Positions 38,975-46,579 of a stretch of 64,000 nt of DNA are shown one piece after another. The DNA comes from a virus, in the IMG/VR virus record IMGVR_UViG_3300023296_000646, positions 30,981 to 94,980 of that record; one strand, written 5' to 3'. Position numbers and translations under genes: made by a program. The notes below the pieces were generated by a model. That model did not search any database, was not told where the DNA came from, and saw only the letters and a program-made list of their open reading frames with translations. How positions within the stretch are numbered: the first letter of the stretch is position 1; each line of letters begins with the position of its first letter.

Positions 38975-39336
38975 TGGAGATGCCGGGAGTCGAACCCGGG
39001 TGTTACATTGTTTCAATACAAAGTCGTTCACGTGTGTAGGTAATTTCTTTCCAATTTCCAAAGTCACATTGAATTTTGCGTTATGCAATGTTTAACGAAA
39101 CAAGTTTTTCAGTTCTACATATTTCTTAGAACATGGTTTGTAAAAGTCTTTGATTAAGACCCCAAGTTAGCTTACGCTAATACTTCTTCTACAGGAGTCC
39201 CAACGAGTGCCATGGCATCTTCGAAGGTAAAGTCAGAAAGTGATTCTGCATTTATTTGTTTTTTGATGTTTAAGACCTTTCTAGTCTACACGCACTTCAT
39301 ACCGCTCCAACATAGTCGAATACCAAGTACATCCCC
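38975..39336 (-). ncRNA. ssrA: Phage-encoded transfer-messenger RNA (tmRNA)
   Basis: Rescues ribosomes stalled on broken mRNA and tags the product for proteolysis. The 5' end GGGGATG pairs over 7 bp with CATCTCC at the 3' end; a T-arm GGGTTCGACTCCC and a D-arm-like GTATTCGAC are present. CCA is not encoded (ACGA follows). The resume frame starts at GCA 39249 and runs 25 codons to TAA 39172-39174, giving a tag that begins AESLSDFTFED and ends PVEEVLA. Length (about 362 nt) is typical. A perfect promoter element ends 9 nt before the 5' end. Confidence 0.93.
39172..39249 (-). other. tmRNA tag-peptide reading frame
   Basis: 25 codons from the GCA resume codon to TAA. Its length is above the usual 8-12 residues, and it ends -EEVLA instead of the common -ALAA. 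The other two frames give TGA or a tag without a hydrophobic end. Confidence 0.8.
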
Positions 39337-39345
39337 ATATTGTTA

Positions 39346-39356
39346 TATAAATATAC
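39346..39356 (-). promoter_or_regulatory. Late promoter-like element of the tmRNA
   Basis: Perfect GTATATTTATA with 9 nt to the mature tmRNA 5' end, the spacing expected of a -10 box. It anchors the assignment of the recurrent motif as a promoter. Confidence 0.7.
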
Positions 39357-39363
39357 TCATAAC

Positions 39364-39495
39364 CTATTCTAAAGTTCCATTTGAGTATTCAAATTCATCA
39401 TAGTCCAACAATAGTTGAACAACTTCCCGTACCATAGCCCAGTTTTCTGAGTCTAAGGCTGTTTGTAATAATTCTGCCATTTCGCTTAATTTCAT
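39364..39495 (-). CDS. Small helical acidic protein (43 residues)
   Basis: Begins MKLSEMAELLQTALDSENWA and ends at TAG. Highly helical with an acidic C-terminus. Its ATG directly follows the TAA of the upstream gene (TTAATATG), implying coupled translation. No family recognised. Confidence 0.55.
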   Translation of the reverse strand: MKLSEMAELLQTALDSENWAMVREVVQLLLDYDEFEYSNGTLE

Positions 39496-39496
39496 A

Positions 39497-39835
39497 TTAA
39501 GATTCACCGATATCGGGTTTAGAAAGAAATCCTCTATACCCTTTGTGTTTTGCTTCTTTTACTTTGGTTAGTTCAGATTTTATATAGACTGCTGTTTCTT
39601 CAGTATCGCGTTCAATATCACTATGCTGCGCACCATTCAATCTATGTAAAAAATCTTCTCTATCCATTATCCCTTCTTCAAACAATAAGTATACAGTAAT
39701 TTCTAAATAATGGCGTAAAACACGAATTGATGCTCTAGAAGTTGCAGCCTCTACCATTAAATCATTATTTGACTTAACTAACTTATCAATTTGATCTTCT
39801 AATTTTTTTAGTCGCTCTTCGTCTGAATAATACAT
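39497..39835 (-). CDS. Coiled-coil protein downstream of the endolysin
   Basis: 112 residues from ATG 39835, which overlaps the endolysin stop as TAATG; longer starts would overlap more. The N-terminus is a coiled coil (EERLKKLEDQIDKLVKSNN), then a helical region. Unknown; might be a lysis-accessory or regulatory protein. Confidence 0.6.
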   Translation of the reverse strand: MYYSDEERLKKLEDQIDKLVKSNNDLMVEAATSRASIRVLRHYLEITVYLLFEEGIMDREDFLHRLNGAQHSDIERDTEETAVYIKSELTKVKEAKHKGYRGFLSKPDIGES

Positions 39836-40440
39836 TATGGTGCACCATATACCCATCCATCTACTCCGTCTCGCATATCCATAGGATTGTTTGGAGTATC
39901 CCAAGTTGGATAGCTCTTATTATACCCATACACTCCAGTCATAGTTGACGGGTAATACGCATGAGTAATTCCTTCATAACGATTAGGAACTCCCATTACT
40001 AATACGTTTCTTGCAATATCGTATGCTTCATTGAAATGAGAATTATTAGAATCTAATGTTAATTTCTTATATCTATTCCATGATTCTCCAGTAACAGCTG
40101 AGAATTGCCGTTTGTCATGAATGACTGACCATACATTAGTTTTTCTTCTATGCTCAGTGTCTACTCTATTTTTAACAATAGAAGCCATCATTATCCAAGG
40201 TTTTCTTCTAGTATCTTCACTTAAAAGAACCCTAGCAATCCAAAGAGATTCGTTATGAATCTTTTCCTTATCTTCATTGGACATGACTGCCCATTTGTAA
40301 TCAAAGGTTTCAATAATTCTAGCATACAATCTCAGTGATGTGGGAAGACCACCATTACTTTTAACCGGAATCGGTATAATCGAAATTCCCAATATGCATA
40401 TAACTAGTATTGATATTAAGTATTTAAATTGCATTGACAT
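39835..40440 (-). CDS. Endolysin, SleB/Hydrolase_2-type cell-wall hydrolase
   Basis: Degrades peptidoglycan to release virions. 201 residues: an N-terminal signal-anchor/signal peptide (FKYLISILVICILGISIIPI), then a catalytic domain with a family-type RVLLSEDTR ... MMASIVKNRV, RQFSAVT and THAYYPSTM. The hydrophobic N-terminus suggests export through Sec or a SAR mechanism. Its start overlaps the preceding gene by 25 nt. Confidence 0.8.
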   Translation of the reverse strand: MSMQFKYLISILVICILGISIIPIPVKSNGGLPTSLRLYARIIETFDYKWAVMSNEDKEKIHNESLWIARVLLSEDTRRKPWIMMASIVKNRVDTEHRRKTNVWSVIHDKRQFSAVTGESWNRYKKLTLDSNNSHFNEAYDIARNVLVMGVPNRYEGITHAYYPSTMTGVYGYNKSYPTWDTPNNPMDMRDGVDGWVYGAP

Positions 40441-40733
40441 AATATGTGTTCTCGTATTATTGATAATCTATTTATGTAACTACTAAGAACCAGTTCGTTG
40501 CTTATGCTATTGTTAGTAAAAAAACGTTCGCACATGTTAAGTGCTAACGGCCAATCTTCTTTATGCATCCAAATGGTTTGACCTGTTGGATGGGTTAAAA
40601 TTTTCTTTTTGTCTGTATCAAACAAAACACATATTTCTAATGTGTCCATAATCCGATTGTGGTAAATATAATCAGAAGGGGTGTCTTTTAACAATTCTTG
40701 TATTTCTTTTTCCAATAGACCCAAATCTAACAT
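40416..40733 (-). CDS. Hypothetical protein, 105 residues
   Basis: Mixed alpha/beta, with HTPGQ-like HPTGQTIWMHKEDWPLALN in the middle and a Cys-rich end (ILCQCNLNT). No family recognised. Overlaps the endolysin start and sits 3 nt after the deformylase stop. Confidence 0.5.
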   Translation of the reverse strand: MLDLGLLEKEIQELLKDTPSDYIYHNRIMDTLEICVLFDTDKKKILTHPTGQTIWMHKEDWPLALNMCERFFTNNSISNELVLSSYINRLSIIREHILCQCNLNT

Positions 40734-40736
40734 ATA

Positions 40737-41354
40737 TTATTTAACCTCCCATCCTTCACCTAACAGGTGTATTCCATGCTTATATTTCATAAATTCTGCA
40801 TCTCCTGTCTTAACATTCATAAACATAACTTGTTCATTTCTACCGTACTTTTTAACTTTAGAAACAGTACTAGAATACACTCTATCTTTAATTGTAATTC
40901 CATTCAGATGGTCTATCTCATGCTGAATTACTACTGATTGCAGAAACCCAACATCATTCCAGAAGTTTACTGGGTTTGCATCCCAATCTTCTCTACTATC
41001 TGGACCAAAAACCATATCATCTGCTAGATTATCTGCTCTAACCTTTACCCACTCAAACCGCTCAGTTTTGATTAGCTTCTTTTTCGTTTTTGGAATAGAT
41101 AAACATCCCTCATAATACGTAAACCGTTCTTCAGAAGTTTCTACGATCTGAGGGTTAATTAAATAAAGAGGTTCCTCCTTAACATTAATTACGCATACTC
41201 GCTTACTCAATCCTATCTGATTTGCAGATAATCCCAATCCACCTGCTATCGTTAATTCTGAAAATAGCGCTGCTGAAATTACTTCAGCTTCATTTGATTC
41301 AAAATTACTTACCGGTACAGGTATTCTTAATTTGTCTAAGTCTGTTGTTATCAT
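40737..41354 (-). CDS. def: Peptide deformylase
   Basis: Removes the formyl group from nascent proteins. The three family motifs are present: GLGLSANQIG (GxGLAAxQ), EGCLSIP and QHEIDHLNG (HExDH zinc site). The start at ATG 41354 (205 residues) has a GGAG site 9 nt upstream; a TTG 15 nt further up is less likely. Phage deformylases are known from marine myoviruses, where they are thought to support fast virion protein maturation. Part of the translation-related set with tmRNA and PTH2-like genes. Confidence 0.92.
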   Translation of the reverse strand: MITTDLDKLRIPVPVSNFESNEAEVISAALFSELTIAGGLGLSANQIGLSKRVCVINVKEEPLYLINPQIVETSEERFTYYEGCLSIPKTKKKLIKTERFEWVKVRADNLADDMVFGPDSREDWDANPVNFWNDVGFLQSVVIQHEIDHLNGITIKDRVYSSTVSKVKKYGRNEQVMFMNVKTGDAEFMKYKHGIHLLGEGWEVK

Positions 41355-41390
41355 ATTATTAAACTCCAAACAAGTAATACTCTGTTTGGT

Positions 41391-42464
41391 TTAAATTGTT
41401 TCAGGATCTATGTGGTCGAAAAGTGGCCTTGCGTCTATATGAACATGTGGTTTGAATTCCTTAGCCTTTATGATTACCCTTCCACCTGCAGTTGCAACAT
41501 CATAATGTGTTGGCTTTTTATCTTCTATAATTGATTCAGTAGCTACAGCTTCGTTAAAACTATTATCATCTCTAACTGCTCGTTTGAGAATTTCGTCGTC
41601 TTCACTATCATTTTCTTTATTCCAAAACGCTTCACCGTGCTTGTACATATCGCCAAATATCATATTGTCATCTTCTTCAATTGAATCTTCAGGATCTTTC
41701 TTATTTTCTCTATCTACTCTAATTGCGTTGTTGAACGAAATGATTAATAATAGTGCCAGCGGATCAAATACAAATATGAGAAGAAAAATAAACCACTTCA
41801 CAACAGTATCTAATTCTACTCCTAACGCCTCTGCTACAAATTTAAATCCACCAATTTCGCGTTCAGTATCTATATTTACAAGCCTAGTATCAAAGACTAA
41901 TGTACTTAATGAATCTGCATCAACCCTTGCTTGGGTAATCTGATCACTCAACGAATTAATTTCAACATTTGCTTCAGTTATAAGATCTGTAGTTTTTCTA
42001 GCATTTACCCAATGCTCTCCTGCTACTAAACTATCATATCTAACTTCCTGGCGAGTTCTATTTTCAGATAGTGTATTGATCCTATTTTCCCACCTTGGAA
42101 TATCAACTAATGCGCTATTACGTTGGGTTTCAAACAAGGTCACCCTGGACTCTACCTGATTCACACTAATCTGGGTTTGTGTATAAGCATTTGAAAGAAA
42201 TCCAAATATGCCTGCTGAAGTGATTAGCACCAATATAAGAATGATTGATACCATTGCGTTCCTAACAACAACATTCGTTTCTTTCCAATAGTTATGAAGA
42301 TGGGATGTTGCTACTAGTTTACCAAATTCTAAAAGGCCTGCCATAAAGTAAACTGCAATTGCAGCTCCACTGAAAAGAAGTCCAAATCCTGTAACTGAAA
42401 AATATGCAGCACACATAGCTAACGCCACTGCTGAAAATCCAGTTAGAAATGTGATAAATCGCAT
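41391..42464 (-). CDS. Multi-pass membrane protein with a periplasmic coiled coil
   Basis: 357 residues with four predicted transmembrane helices: two at 10-55, one at about 70-90 and one at 235-260. Between the third and fourth lies a long coiled-coil-like segment (VESRVTLFETQRNSALVDIPRWENR). The cytoplasmic C-terminus is acidic. The arrangement resembles DUF4407-type proteins. Function unknown; possibly it senses or alters the envelope. Confidence 0.6.
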   Translation of the reverse strand: MRFITFLTGFSAVALAMCAAYFSVTGFGLLFSGAAIAVYFMAGLLEFGKLVATSHLHNYWKETNVVVRNAMVSIILILVLITSAGIFGFLSNAYTQTQISVNQVESRVTLFETQRNSALVDIPRWENRINTLSENRTRQEVRYDSLVAGEHWVNARKTTDLITEANVEINSLSDQITQARVDADSLSTLVFDTRLVNIDTEREIGGFKFVAEALGVELDTVVKWFIFLLIFVFDPLALLLIISFNNAIRVDRENKKDPEDSIEEDDNMIFGDMYKHGEAFWNKENDSEDDEILKRAVRDDNSFNEAVATESIIEDKKPTHYDVATAGGRVIIKAKEFKPHVHIDARPLFDHIDPETI

Positions 42465-42485
42465 TAGAGTCTCAAATTAAGATAT

Positions 42486-42662
42486 TTAATCTTCTAGAGT
42501 TAGTGCTTCTTCAAGTCTCTCAACTTCTTCCTTTAATTCATCTATAGCTCGTGTAGCAGTTTCCTGATTTGCTGGAACTCTACCTAATACCATACGCTCT
42601 AAAATAAGAACTTTGAGTCCTAAGCGGTCTACAGTATTTGTCATTTGTTGTTTGTATCTCAT
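42486..42662 (-). CDS. Small coiled-coil protein (58 residues)
   Basis: MRYKQQMTNTVDRLGLKVLI... to ...EEALTLED, a helical acidic protein. A variant promoter (GTATTTATA) lies 36 nt upstream, and the gene sits in the gap before the membrane protein gene. No family recognised. Confidence 0.55.
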   Translation of the reverse strand: MRYKQQMTNTVDRLGLKVLILERMVLGRVPANQETATRAIDELKEEVERLEEALTLED

Positions 42663-42697
42663 AATAACTATTCCTTTCGGGGTTTATGTTTGTTGAC

Positions 42698-42708
42698 TAT
42701 AAATACTC
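42698..42708 (-). promoter_or_regulatory. Late promoter-like element (variant)
   Basis: Minus-strand GAGTATTTATA, 36 nt before ATG 42662 and just after the stem-loop at 42712-42751. Confidence 0.4.
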
Positions 42709-42711
42709 CAT

Positions 42712-42751
42712 ATACTAGAAAAGAGGAATATTTCTACTCCTCTTCTAGTAT
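42712..42751 (-). terminator. Long stem-loop after the 122-residue gene (possible terminator)
   Basis: ATACTAGAA(A)AGAGGA pairs with TCCTCTTCTAGTAT, a 14-bp stem with one bulge and a 10-nt loop, 29 nt after the stop of the upstream gene. No U-tract follows, so it may be an RNA-processing or stabilising hairpin instead. Confidence 0.55.
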
Positions 42752-42780
42752 AAAATGTGTTAATTGTGTGCAGTATTATT

Positions 42781-43149
42781 TTATCTTCCGGATGTTTTCC
42801 ATTTGTTGCCATCAAGAACCGTATATGTGTATCTAGTAGCATTTCCGTTATGGCCACCACCTGGATGATGATAATCAAATTCTATTAGAATTACAACAGT
42901 ACCACCACCATAGTCAGGATCACTACCGACCCTAACCTCAAACGTAAGATCTTCAAACATATTTCCAATAAAACCAAGAGTAGATGGATTAATTTTACCA
43001 GAATCTAATAATTGCATTTTATCTTGCAAATCTGATTGTTTTGCTTTCTTTTTAACACCTAGCTCCTTGAGCTTAGCGTTTATAAGTTTTAAGAAATCTG
43101 GTTTCTTATCTGCTTCGGTCAGCAATTCTGTTAATTTAACGTGGGCCAT
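42781..43149 (-). CDS. Small protein with LxE-type leader
   Basis: 122 residues. The N-terminus MAHVKLTELLTEADKKPDF resembles the two small proteins near 21.5 kb and the capsid-targeting leader of T4 internal proteins, with a possible LLTE|A cleavage site. The C-terminal half has a DYGGGTVVILIEFDYHHPGGGH-like beta segment. Candidate head-internal protein. Confidence 0.5.
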   Translation of the reverse strand: MAHVKLTELLTEADKKPDFLKLINAKLKELGVKKKAKQSDLQDKMQLLDSGKINPSTLGFIGNMFEDLTFEVRVGSDPDYGGGTVVILIEFDYHHPGGGHNGNATRYTYTVLDGNKWKTSGR

Positions 43150-43172
43150 TTCAATTCTCTGTTAGTATACTC

Positions 43173-43183
43173 TTAAATATAAT
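43173..43183 (-). promoter_or_regulatory. Late promoter-like element (variant)
   Basis: Minus-strand ATTATATTTAA, 24 nt before ATG 43149. Confidence 0.4.
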
Positions 43184-43185
43184 GT

Positions 43186-43848
43186 CTATACTGTAAATTC
43201 ACTTTCTCTTTCTATTGTTGCAGCCATATGATCTGCCCAATGAAGAATATATGGAATTGTTCTTCTCAATTGCTGATCTTCACCAAACTTACATAGATAT
43301 AATGAATTGCCTTCTTCATACATTCCATCCGTAAGTCTAATGCCAATCATCTCATTTTCAGTAAGAGTAATTCCATACTTTTGAAGAGTAAAGAATGCCC
43401 TATCAGTAACAGGCATAAACTCTAGTTCTGGATTGTGCTTGAAATATTCATTGCGGTTTTCAATATGCCACTTTGAATCGTTAATCATATAGTACATTTC
43501 ATCAGGAGTACCAAGCTTTCCTAGATCATGGTGAAATGCTGCCATTGCCAATTCTTCTGAAGTGAAATTAATTGTTCCACCTAAAGACTTATATACCTTC
43601 GCCAACTTTCTAGAAAACTTTACCACATTTAAAATGTGATCTATATAACCACCCTGATATGCGGCATGAAAGTGTGGTCTCCCTGATGCTGGACTAAGAA
43701 CTAATGATCCACCTAATTCATCTTCTGAATACATATGTTCTAATAGTTCATATCGTTCAGGACTTACCAGTTTTTTGAGAACTGACATAAACTCATTGTA
43801 TCTATCTTCTAACTCGTCGTTAGAGTACCTTACGTAAGGTGGCTTCAT
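43186..43848 (-). CDS. HD-domain metal-dependent phosphohydrolase
   Basis: 220 residues. Motifs: IDHILNVVKFSRKL (first His), AAFHHDLGKLG (HD pair, about 100) and LHWADHMAATIE (final Asp). Nucleotide or nucleotidyl phosphate hydrolysis is the known family role; the substrate is unknown. Its start lies two codons after the TAG of the upstream AT-hook-like gene, in the same frame. Ends at TAG. Confidence 0.8.
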   Translation of the reverse strand: MKPPYVRYSNDELEDRYNEFMSVLKKLVSPERYELLEHMYSEDELGGSLVLSPASGRPHFHAAYQGGYIDHILNVVKFSRKLAKVYKSLGGTINFTSEELAMAAFHHDLGKLGTPDEMYYMINDSKWHIENRNEYFKHNPELEFMPVTDRAFFTLQKYGITLTENEMIGIRLTDGMYEEGNSLYLCKFGEDQQLRRTIPYILHWADHMAATIERESEFTV

Positions 43849-43851
43849 ATT

Positions 43852-44088
43852 CTAATCCCATTCATATCGCAACATTTGCATGTCGTCGAAATTTGTAACT
43901 TTACTCTTCTTCAGCAGCCTTACAACTTCATCTCTGTTATCTCGCACGTACTTGTGCATATTAACGTTTTTGTGTAAAACTACTTCCATTTTAGTTGGAA
44001 CCATCATAGTGATCGTAAATGTTACGGCTTCTGATGGATCTACGTTAGTATGTTTAGATCTGTTTTTGGATCCCTTAGGACGTCCCAT
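43852..44088 (-). CDS. AT-hook-like small protein
   Basis: 78 residues. The N-terminus MGRPKGSKNRSKH is an AT-hook-like motif for A/T-rich DNA; the rest is a small mixed domain. Ends at TAG; TAG-AAT-ATG then leads in frame into the HD hydrolase, so readthrough would give a fusion. Could be a DNA-binding regulator. Confidence 0.6.
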   Translation of the reverse strand: MGRPKGSKNRSKHTNVDPSEAVTFTITMMVPTKMEVVLHKNVNMHKYVRDNRDEVVRLLKKSKVTNFDDMQMLRYEWD

Positions 44089-44177
44089 TTTCTCTGTGTA
44101 TTTTTGAGTTCGTAGAGTATTTTAAACCCCAATAGCAAAACTAAACCTATCATAGATAAAAATTCTGTACCCATCAT
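44040..44177 (-). CDS. Tiny membrane protein (45 residues)
   Basis: MMGTEFLSMIGLVLLLGFKI then a charged tail ending NILT. Overlaps the start of the AT-hook-like gene by 49 nt. A 17-residue hydrophobic frame (ATG 44227) ends in an ATGATG overlap with this start. Coding is plausible but unproven. Confidence 0.4.
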   Translation of the reverse strand: MMGTEFLSMIGLVLLLGFKILYELKNTQRKWDVLRDPKTDLNILT

Positions 44178-44230
44178 AATGTATGCGTTATTAGTGTTAA
44201 CATACCTAATATAATCAAAAATGCCATAAC

Positions 44231-44416
44231 TTAAAACCCGTCGTCGCCATAGATGTCAAGTATCAGTGAGTCAAATTCTAGTCTATTTTGATGATCGTCT
44301 TCATACATATCTTCCATGAAGTCGTCTTTATACTTGCCCTTTTTATGAGGAACTGTTTTACGGTTCTTTGTTTTGACGTTTGAGAAATCATTCTCAGTCT
44401 TACGAGTTTTTCCCAT
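44231..44416 (-). CDS. Small basic/acidic protein, unknown
   Basis: 61 residues with a Lys-rich N-terminus (KTRKTENDFSNVKTKNRKTV) and an acidic C-terminus. Its ATG overlaps the thioredoxin stop by one base. No family recognised. Confidence 0.5.
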   Translation of the reverse strand: MGKTRKTENDFSNVKTKNRKTVPHKKGKYKDDFMEDMYEDDHQNRLEFDSLILDIYGDDGF

Positions 44417-44715
44417 TATGATAACATGTTTTCCAATAGTGGATAAGGAACTATTCCGTTTTTTGCAGTAGTATTGCCACCATTAATAATAACGGTAGCA
44501 GGTACCGATCGAATATTAAAATGTTCTTTTAATTCTGGTGATTCATCAACATCTGCCCGAATAACTGTCACGTCACTTATTGTTTCGTTTATTCGTTCAT
44601 ATACTCGCTTATATATTTTGCATGGTCCACACCAAGTGGCATGAAATACTAACATAACCTTTCCTACTGCCGATACACTTTTCAATTCGCTAAGTGTGGT
44701 AATATCTCTAATCAT
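44416..44715 (-). CDS. Thioredoxin
   Basis: 99 residues, full thioredoxin fold with active site ATWCGPCKIY (about 31-40) and the cis-proline region RSVPATVIINGG. Reduces disulfides; in phages it may supply ribonucleotide reductase or act in assembly. Overlaps the neighbour at 44712 by 4 nt. Confidence 0.92.
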   Translation of the reverse strand: MIRDITTLSELKSVSAVGKVMLVFHATWCGPCKIYKRVYERINETISDVTVIRADVDESPELKEHFNIRSVPATVIINGGNTTAKNGIVPYPLLENMLS

Positions 44716-44993
44716 TTTTTTACATGTTGAATTATTGCGTCTCTAATGACACAACATATGTCGTAATCTTCTTGTTTGACAAAATATTCTAAACAATGTT
44801 CCAATATTTCTGAGAATTCTGAATGATCTATCAAACAAACGTATGGCTCATGTTTCATATCAAATAGCATACATTCAGATAAATTTTGATCTATTGCAGA
44901 AAAAATCTTTGCTGAAATAATATCGTATAGCTGGTACTTAGGCGCAGTTTCAGAAGTGAAAAGTTTATGCCAATCTGAATATTCTAATTCCAT
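44712..44993 (-). CDS. Hypothetical helical protein, 93 residues
   Basis: Helical, Cys-containing (ECMLFDMKHEPYVCLIDHSE). Coupled to thioredoxin by an overlap. No family recognised; a thioredoxin-linked role is only suggested by place. Confidence 0.5.
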   Translation of the reverse strand: MELEYSDWHKLFTSETAPKYQLYDIISAKIFSAIDQNLSECMLFDMKHEPYVCLIDHSEFSEILEHCLEYFVKQEDYDICCVIRDAIIQHVKK

Positions 44994-45002
44994 AGTAGTA
45001 AC

Positions 45003-45221
45003 TTAATTTGTAAAGCACATCCAAACTCCAATTCCCTTAGCGTATACTTGCACATGGTCGCTTCCTGGTGGTTTAGATTCATAGATATCGTCATCATATA
45101 CAATTGCACCTAGGTCCATTATATCATCCATAAACAAATCTTCAACAAAAAAGCTTCTATTAGTGTAAAGCCACTCAATAAACTCTTCCTTACTCATATT
45201 ATTAAAGTCTTCAGGATTCAT
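45003..45221 (-). CDS. Small acidic protein, 72 residues
   Basis: Begins MNPEDFNNMSKEEFIEWLYT and is strongly acidic, ending with GIGVWMCFTN. Preceded by a TATACTTAT-like element at 45243-45252. Unknown. Confidence 0.5.
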   Translation of the reverse strand: MNPEDFNNMSKEEFIEWLYTNRSFFVEDLFMDDIMDLGAIVYDDDIYESKPPGSDHVQVYAKGIGVWMCFTN

Positions 45222-45259
45222 AATAGTTACTCCGTTTATACAAATAAGTATAATGAACC

Positions 45260-45733
45260 TTAACTATACAGATACCAATCGTCTAGATACCATCCAATAT
45301 TTAATAAGTTTTGGTTAAGATTTTTTACAGAATTTTCGTTTACCCAAGTGTATATTCGCTTAATGGAATTATCCTTAAAAATTTCAGATATAACTAAACT
45401 TAAAAAAATGTGATAAGTTGAGTTTGAAATATTTCCATATTCTGAAAATTTGTGTAGAGCTAGTGTATTTTTAAGTGTGTGCGGCACTCCACATGGGTGA
45501 ACAAAATCACTACTCCATACACTACACTCAGTATCATTATCAAGTTTTAATCTATATCCAGTTTCACAATTTAACGCCCTCCAATTGATATCCTCTCTTG
45601 ACATAGAATGGCTTCCAATTGATGTATCAAAGGATTTCATATTAACAATTTCTAAATTTGGAAGTGGTGATCCCCAATTTTCAGAAGTTACTAAATGATT
45701 TATAGATTTGCGACGTATGGTTAATGTAACCAT
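45260..45733 (-). CDS. Hypothetical protein, possible GNAT-like fold
   Basis: 157 residues. The end, KRIYTWVNENSVKNLNQNLL followed by NIGWYLDDWYLY, recalls the last strands of N-acetyltransferases, but the acetyl-CoA motif is not evident. Seven nt after the dUTPase stop. Low confidence in fold. Confidence 0.4.
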   Translation of the reverse strand: MVTLTIRRKSINHLVTSENWGSPLPNLEIVNMKSFDTSIGSHSMSREDINWRALNCETGYRLKLDNDTECSVWSSDFVHPCGVPHTLKNTLALHKFSEYGNISNSTYHIFLSLVISEIFKDNSIKRIYTWVNENSVKNLNQNLLNIGWYLDDWYLYS

Positions 45734-45740
45734 TTATTTT

Positions 45741-46193
45741 CTATTCTCCAGTAGATCCGAACCCTTTGTCTCCCCTAGAAGTTTCATTAGTAAACTCTTC
45801 CACTTCAGTTATTCCAAGACTATGTTCAAATACTGGTATGATTACCATCTGTGCTACCTTATCTCCTCTGTAGAACGTTTTGACCTTACCACTAACGTTA
45901 TGCATAAGAATTTTAATTTCACCGCGGTATTCGTTATCAATCACACCTGCGTGTACGAATATACCTTGCTTAGAACTAATCGACGATCTATCCTTAATGA
46001 ATGCACCAAATCCATCTGGAAATCGTACTGCAACTCCAGTTGAAATTAGTTTATATTCGCCTGGGAATAGAGTCTCCTGTTCTCCACAAAATAAATCCCA
46101 CCCTAAGTCACCTAGATGTGCTTTTTCTGGAATAACTGCGTGATCTAATAGTTTGACAACCTCAAACGCGTTTGGGTTTCTAATGTACATCAT
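45741..46193 (-). CDS. dut: dUTP diphosphatase (dUTPase)
   Basis: Hydrolyses dUTP to dUMP, keeping uracil out of DNA. All five motifs are seen: LGDLGWDLF, KDRSSISSKQG, GVIDNEYRGEIKI, RGDKVAQMVI and the C-terminal DKGFGSTGE. 150 residues is normal for the trimeric type. The frame ends precisely after the flexible C-terminal motif at TAG, showing TAG works as a stop here. Confidence 0.95.
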   Translation of the reverse strand: MMYIRNPNAFEVVKLLDHAVIPEKAHLGDLGWDLFCGEQETLFPGEYKLISTGVAVRFPDGFGAFIKDRSSISSKQGIFVHAGVIDNEYRGEIKILMHNVSGKVKTFYRGDKVAQMVIIPVFEHSLGITEVEEFTNETSRGDKGFGSTGE

Positions 46194-46530
46194 TGTCTAT
46201 CTTGTTAAATTTAATTACTGTTGCAATCCCAAACCATTTGGGATCATCAAATTTTAAGTATTCAAATAACTCTTCAGTAGATTTGAATCCACAGTTATAA
46301 ATTTCAGTTTGAGTTATGCCGAAAAAATTGGAAAATTTAATTCCAGTTAATTCGACTGCTTGCGTGTCTCTAGACGACGCATTGCATAGCACCAACCCAT
46401 CCAATGTATTGCACTCATATTTTCCAACCCGTATTATATTGATCTTTCGATTCGATTTAATTAATTTAAATTCCCAAGGTAATACTGTTAAATATCTAAG
46501 TGCCATACTAATATATAGTTTTTTGATCAT
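46180..46530 (-). CDS. Hypothetical protein, 116 residues
   Basis: Begins MIKKLYISMALRYLTVLPWE; beta-rich with KRKINIIRVGKYECNTL-like strands. Overlaps the dUTPase start by 14 nt; ends at TAG. Follows a terminator. No family recognised. Confidence 0.5.
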   Translation of the reverse strand: MIKKLYISMALRYLTVLPWEFKLIKSNRKINIIRVGKYECNTLDGLVLCNASSRDTQAVELTGIKFSNFFGITQTEIYNCGFKSTEELFEYLKFDDPKWFGIATVIKFNKIDNDVH

Positions 46531-46559
46531 ACAAAGGCAGGGAACTATAGTTCCCTGCC
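46531..46559 (-). terminator. Palindromic terminator
   Basis: GGCAGGGAACTATAGTTCCC plus TGCC is a perfect 24-nt palindrome, followed on the minus strand by TTTGT. It lies 21 nt after the stop of the 320-residue gene and before the next start. Confidence 0.75.
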
Positions 46560-46579
46560 AATATATGAATCACGTGTAT

